NCBI GenBank assembly: GCA_016200385.1
Contig: JACQEV010000242.1
Location: 1-6,897, forward strand
DNA: 6,897 nucleotides
Direction of reading: 5' to 3'
Source: Candidatus Methylomirabilota bacterium
GTDB taxonomy: Bacteria > Methylomirabilota > Methylomirabilia > Methylomirabilales > Methylomirabilaceae
The position numbers were made by a program, and so were the translations under genes. The notes under the pieces are model-generated. The model did no database searches, was not told the origin of the DNA, and worked only from the letters and a program-made list of their open reading frames with translations. Below, piece after piece: positions 5,082-6,897 of the stretch (within the stretch, counting starts at the first letter, position 1; each line of letters begins with the position of its first letter).

Positions 5082-5510
5082 ATGAAGGACACGCTCAAGC
5101 CTGGTATTGAATACGTACACAAGTTCTGTGTACCACAGAGTAAAACAGTGCCCGCACTCTATCCAGAATCCGAAGAATTCGTGGCAATGCCCGAAGTCTT
5201 CGCAACAGGGTTTCTGGTTGGATTCTTAGAGTGGGCATGTATTAAAGCCGTAAAGCCCCATCTAGACTGGCCATCGGAACAGACTGTTGGGACACATATC
5301 GATGTGAGCCATCTCGCCGCGACACCTCCTGGCTTGGAGGTAACGGCGAAAGTCAAGCTGGTTGAGGTTGATGGCCGGCGCTTAGTGTTCGAGGTGGAGG
5401 CGCATGATGGGGTAGACCTCATCTCTCGGGGAAAACACGAAAGATTCATCATTAACAAAGAAAAATTTGATGCAAAGATGAAGCAAAAAGCATCTAGCAA
5501 ATGCGCATAA
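5082..5510 (+). CDS. FlK-like hot-dog acyl-CoA thioesterase
   Basis: The product is 142 residues. ATG 5082 has AGGAG six bases upstream. The sequence follows the fluoroacetyl-CoA thioesterase (FlK) subfamily of single hot-dog-domain proteins. V-F-A-T-G-F-L-V-G-F-L-E lies at 39-50, with Thr42 and Glu50. T-V-G-T-H-I-D-V-S-H-L-A-A-T-P-P-G lies at 68-84, with Gly70 and His77. V-E-V-D-G-R-R-L-V-F-E-V-E-A-H-D lies at 94-109, and K-H-E-R-F-I-I at 118-124 with Arg121. Thr42, Glu50 and His76 are the catalytic residues known for FlK, so the active site looks intact. Substrate could be fluoroacetyl-CoA but most relatives are uncharacterised, so a general short-acyl-CoA role is as likely. The lysine-rich tail and lower GC at its 3' end differ from the neighbours. 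It is a single-gene cassette; the stop lies inside the following site. Confidence 0.85.
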   Translation: MKDTLKPGIEYVHKFCVPQSKTVPALYPESEEFVAMPEVFATGFLVGFLEWACIKAVKPHLDWPSEQTVGTHIDVSHLAATPPGLEVTAKVKLVEVDGRRLVFEVEAHDGVDLISRGKHERFIINKEKFDAKMKQKASSKCA

Positions 5511-5581
5511 CAAGTTTAGCAGCCCAACCCGTCGCTTCGGCCGACGGGCTAAAGCCCGCGACTGACCGTCGTTCGTTAGAC
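5505..5581 (+). repeat. attC-like recombination site after the thioesterase gene
   Basis: GTTAGAC at 5575-5581 fits R' (GTTRRRY). GCATAAC at 5505-5511 fits R'' at six of seven positions and contains the thioesterase stop codon, a common cassette arrangement. The ends pair across TAAC/GTTA. Inside is a strong hairpin: CCCGTCG (5528-5534) with CGACGGG (5542-5548), extended by TTTAGC with GCTAAA. I could not build clean L''/L' arms with an extrahelical base, so the fold is unusual. Confidence 0.5.
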
Positions 5582-5599
5582 TCAAACTGGCCGGCCCCC

Positions 5600-5631
5600 T
5601 TGACACTATACGTTTTTGACGTATAATACGT
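5600..5631 (+). promoter_or_regulatory. Near-consensus sigma-70 promoter with overlapping palindromic operator for the HigBA-type module
   Basis: TTGACA (5600-5605) and TATAAT (5622-5627) are both perfect hexamers, 16 bases apart. TATACGT (5607-5613) and ACGTATA (5619-5625) form a 7-bp inverted repeat that fills the spacer and overlaps the -10. ACGTAT-A-ATACGT (5619-5631) forms a second palindrome sharing the middle half-site. Three half-sites over the promoter fit autorepression by the downstream XRE-type antitoxin. Transcription should start near 5633-5636, right at the toxin's GTG, implying a leaderless or nearly leaderless mRNA. Confidence 0.85.
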
Positions 5632-5633
5632 CT

Positions 5634-5903
5634 GTGTTCAGCTTGATCGAGACGCGACTTTTCTCTTGACTGGTCGGCGAGCATCTATCCGACGATGAGT
5701 ATACCTTGCTGCAGAGGACGCTCGTTGCCAATCCGCAGGCAGGTATCCTCATTCCTGGGTCGGGCGGCGTGCGTAAGATTCGTTGGGTCGTGCGCGGATG
5801 AGGCAAGCGGGGCGGTGTTCGACTCATCTGCTACGCAAAAATCGGCGCCGAAGACATCCCGGCTCACGTGTTGCGAAAGATCAAGGAGGAAATCAATGGC
5901 TAA
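5634..5903 (+). pseudogene. Decayed HigB/RelE-family toxin (two in-frame stops plus internal deletion)
   Basis: Read in one frame from GTG 5634, the sequence gives V-F-S-L-I-E-T-R-L-F-S, a TGA (5667-5669), then L-V-G-E-H-L-S-D-D-E-Y and I-P-G-S-G-G-V-R-K-I-R-W, a second TGA (5799-5801), then G-K-R-G-G-V-R-L-I. It continues with Y-A-K-I-G-A-E-D-I-P-A-H-V-L-R-K-I-K-E-E-I-N-G and TAA (5901-5903). These are the conserved blocks of HigB-type mRNA interferases. Both stops sit where relatives often have Arg (CGA), so each could be a single C-to-T change. Between R-L-I and Y-A-K the family normally has about 15-20 more residues, so a strand is also deleted. The frame still overlaps the antitoxin start by eight bases, as in live operons. 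Selenocysteine recoding does not apply: these are not Cys positions. The product cannot be an active toxin. Confidence 0.8.
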
Positions 5904-6168
5904 GGCCAAACGAAACATCGGTGTGGAAATTCTCAAGGGCATTCGCGAGATCAAACGCGGCGTGCATGGTCGCGTCGTCAACGTGCCACCAGTCGGCGCC
6001 ATTCGCGAAAGGATCGGTCTCTCTCAGTCACGGTTCGCCCAGCTTCTCGGGGTTTCTGTTCGTACGCTGCAAGAGTGGGAACAAGGGCGCCGTGCGCCAT
6101 CCGGGGCTGCGCGTACGCTTCTCATGATTGCAGCAAAGAATCCTCGAGCGCTGCAAGACGTCGCGTGA
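5896..6168 (+). CDS. HigA-like XRE-family antitoxin, intact but without a working toxin
   Basis: The product is 90 residues. ATG 5896 has AAGGAGG six bases upstream, inside the decayed toxin's last codons. The N-terminal arm (1-36) is basic, with K-G-I-R-E-I-K-R-G-V-H-G. A Cro/C1-type helix-turn-helix follows: L-S-Q-S-R-F-A-Q-L-L-G-V at 42-53 and recognition helix S-V-R-T-L-Q-E-W-E-Q-G at 54-64, then R-R-A-P-S-G-A-A and a closing helix. This is the arrangement of antitoxins encoded behind HigB-like toxins. With the toxin broken it may persist as an orphan repressor, an anti-addiction factor against related toxins elsewhere, or a remnant. The palindromic half-sites at 5607-5631 are its likely operator. 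Confidence 0.88.
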   Translation: MAKAKRNIGVEILKGIREIKRGVHGRVVNVPPVGAIRERIGLSQSRFAQLLGVSVRTLQEWEQGRRAPSGAARTLLMIAAKNPRALQDVA

Positions 6169-6234
6169 GTGTTCACGGGTGTCTGGATCTAGCTGAGCGT
6201 TGCAAAGGGGCAATGAGCTTTTGGGAAGGCGAAA

Positions 6235-6267
6235 CCTGCGAGATTCGATAATACAGAGTTACGCAGG
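6235..6267 (+). promoter_or_regulatory. Possible HicBA promoter/operator
   Basis: CCTGCG (6235-6240) and CGCAGG (6262-6267) are inverted repeats flanking GATAAT (6247-6252), a good -10-like hexamer. A -35 is unclear: TTGGGA at 6221-6226 is 20 bases away, longer than ideal. The arrangement, an inverted repeat bracketing a -10 about 35 bases before hicB, would suit autoregulation. The rest of 6169-6298 shows no attC-like site, so both TA modules seem to share one cassette. Confidence 0.4.
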
Positions 6268-6298
6268 AGTCACCTTCAAGCCACGTGAAGGAGGTGCG

Positions 6299-6523
6299 AT
6301 GCAGATCAAGCTGACTGCTGTGTTTCAGAAGGTTCCCGAGGGATATATCGGCTTCGTTGAGGAGCTGCCCGTCGCCAACACGCAAGGCGCGACCCTGGGG
6401 GAAGCGCGGGCCAATCTACAGGAGGCCATTACCCTGGTGTTGGAGGCCAACCGCGTGCTGGCCGAGGAATTGTTGAAGGGCAAGGACGTCATTCGTGAGC
6501 CGCTAGCTATCTCGGCCGGATGA
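6299..6523 (+). CDS. hicB: HicB-like antitoxin
   Basis: The product is 74 residues. ATG 6299 has AAGGAGGT three bases upstream. M-Q-I-K-L-T-A-V-F-Q-K-V-P-E-G-Y-I-G-F-V-E-E-L at 1-23 is the UPF0150/HicB partial RNase-H-like fold, followed by T-Q-G-A-T-L-G-E-A-R-A-N-L-Q-E-A at 30-45. There is no C-terminal helix-turn-helix or ribbon-helix-helix domain, so this is the minimal HicB. DNA binding, if any, would need another factor. It neutralises the HicA ribonuclease, whose gene overlaps its stop codon (ATGA). The order antitoxin-then-toxin is common for this minimal type. Confidence 0.9.
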   Translation: MQIKLTAVFQKVPEGYIGFVEELPVANTQGATLGEARANLQEAITLVLEANRVLAEELLKGKDVIREPLAISAG

Positions 6524-6708
6524 AGCGCCGCGACTTGGTTCGCCACCTAGAAGCGCACGGCTGCGAAAGGCTGCGGGAAGGTGGAAACCACACCGTCTAC
6601 GTTAATCGGGCAGCACAGAAGACATCGGCGGTTCCGCGGCACCGCGAGATCAATGACCTCCTCGCCCGCAAGATTTGCCGTGATCTGCAAGTAATTGAGC
6701 CTGCTTAA
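6520..6708 (+). CDS. hicA: HicA-like mRNA interferase toxin
   Basis: The product is 62 residues, starting at ATG 6520 inside the hicB stop. M-K-R-R-D-L-V-R-H-L-E-A-H-G-C at 1-15 is the first helix of the small dsRNA-binding-like HicA fold. The catalytic histidine is visible in G-G-N-H-T-V-Y (His24), followed by the family's V-P-R-H-R-E-I-N-D-L-L-A-R-K-I segment at 38-52. All conserved parts are present, so the toxin looks active, unlike the broken HigB upstream. HicA cleaves mRNA and tmRNA when HicB is lost. The TAA stop (6706-6708) lies within the R'' box of the attC site that follows. Confidence 0.92.
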   Translation: MKRRDLVRHLEAHGCERLREGGNHTVYVNRAAQKTSAVPRHREINDLLARKICRDLQVIEPA

Positions 6709-6765
6709 CCAGGCGATGGAGGCCGACGCCAAAGAAGGGCGCGGCTCATCGCGGAGGCGTTAGGT
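6703..6765 (+). repeat. attC recombination site closing the HicBA cassette
   Basis: This is the best site in the window. GCTTAAC (6703-6709) fits RYYYAAC exactly and GTTAGGT (6759-6765) fits GTTRRRY exactly. The two pair fully, with two G-U pairs. Inside, GCGATG pairs with CATCGC, AG with CT, CCG with CGG and CGCC with GGCG: a 15-bp stem (5' arm 6713-6730, 3' arm 6738-6752) with three extrahelical bases (G6719, G6722, A6726) and an apical loop AAAGAAG. Extrahelical bases on one arm are what integron integrases use to choose the strand. The GCCGACGCC and GCGCGGCTCA segments resemble those of classic cassette sites. Confidence 0.78.
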
Positions 6766-6808
6766 GCCTGAACGACCACCGGCTACGCACCAGCCCAAAG
6801 GAAACGTG

Positions 6809-6897
6809 ATGGCGAAGGCCAAAGCCAAGAAAAACGACACCGCTGCCAATCTCGGCTTTGAAGCCAAGCTCTGGCAGATGGCCGACGGCCTGCGTAA
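6809..6897 (+). CDS. hsdM: Type I restriction-modification methyltransferase subunit HsdM, N-terminus (partial)
   Basis: The first 29 codons are in the window, from ATG 6809 (AAAGGA about seven bases upstream). After a Lys/Ala-rich start (M-A-K-A-K-A-K-K), the segment A-N-L-G-F-E-A-K-L-W-Q-M-A-D-G-L-R is the highly conserved opening of the HsdM N-terminal domain, which precedes the SAM-dependent adenine methylase. The gene begins 43 bases after the attC site. A full hsdMSR operon is far larger than an ordinary cassette, so this is more likely flanking DNA or a defence island abutting the array. The rest lies outside the window. Confidence 0.85.
   Translation, partial: MAKAKAKKNDTAANLGFEAKLWQMADGLR

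Noticed and set aside
5667..5801. The two TGA codons in the HigB-like frame as further selenocysteine sites
   Set aside because: Relatives have Arg or similar residues, not Cys, at both positions. I saw no comparable SECIS hairpin after either, and the frame also carries a deletion.
6169..6230. An attC site between the HigA-like gene and hicB
   Set aside because: GCGTTGCAA near 6197-6205 does not fit GTTRRRY. I found no R'' partner and no stem with extrahelical bases.
1..6897. A recoded genetic code in which TGA is a sense codon
   Set aside because: TGA terminates several intact genes here (for example at 661, 3101, 4919, 6168 and 6523) at family-appropriate lengths.

Overview
The window is a GC-rich bacterial segment with two parts. 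Positions 1 to about 1613 carry three leftward genes. From about 1836 to 6765 every gene points right, and recombination-site-like inverted structures lie between most of them. The right edge enters a type I restriction-modification gene. No rRNA, tRNA or integrase gene is present. I cannot name the organism. The GC-rich coding, the membrane-attached molybdoenzyme-type N-terminus and the selenoprotein would fit an uncultivated soil or groundwater lineage such as NC10/Methylomirabilota or a neighbour, but that is a guess.

Leftward block: (i) a small exported protein with a coiled coil and two C-terminal cysteines (1613-1305); (ii) a periplasmic TlpA/DipZ-like thioredoxin-fold protein (1186-659) whose frame contains a TGA exactly where the family's first redox Cys should be, giving W-T-Y-G-U-I-N-C, with a textbook bacterial SECIS hairpin just downstream; (iii) the first 191 residues of a four-helix membrane protein that resembles the N-terminal part of membrane-attached molybdopterin oxidoreductases (573-1, running off the left edge). 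This looks like an envelope redox cluster that needs the selenocysteine machinery.

Rightward block: I read this as an array of integron-type gene cassettes. The candidate cassettes are a half-size EamA transporter plus a secreted protein; a DJ-1/PfpI-family protein; a GNAT acetyltransferase plus an HPP membrane protein, coupled by an ATGA overlap; a FlK-like hot-dog thioesterase with Thr42/Glu50/His77; and a toxin-antitoxin cassette holding a decayed HigB-like toxin, an intact HigA-like antitoxin and an apparently intact HicB-HicA pair. Sites with RYYYAAC...GTTRRRY-like ends and stems with extrahelical bases lie at 3103-3198, 3839-3904, 5005-5074, 5505-5581 and 6703-6765. A more doubtful one lies at 1836-1929. 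The best is 6703-6765, which closes the HicBA cassette. An HsdM start follows at 6809.

How it fits together: the cassettes carry mostly weak or no promoters of their own, with first start codons usually 8-50 bases after the preceding site. The exception is the toxin-antitoxin cassette, which has a near-perfect sigma-70 promoter overlapped by palindromic half-sites. This matches the known pattern of TA modules stabilising cassette arrays. With no integrase in view, the array is either the distal part of an integron or an integrase-less attC cluster.
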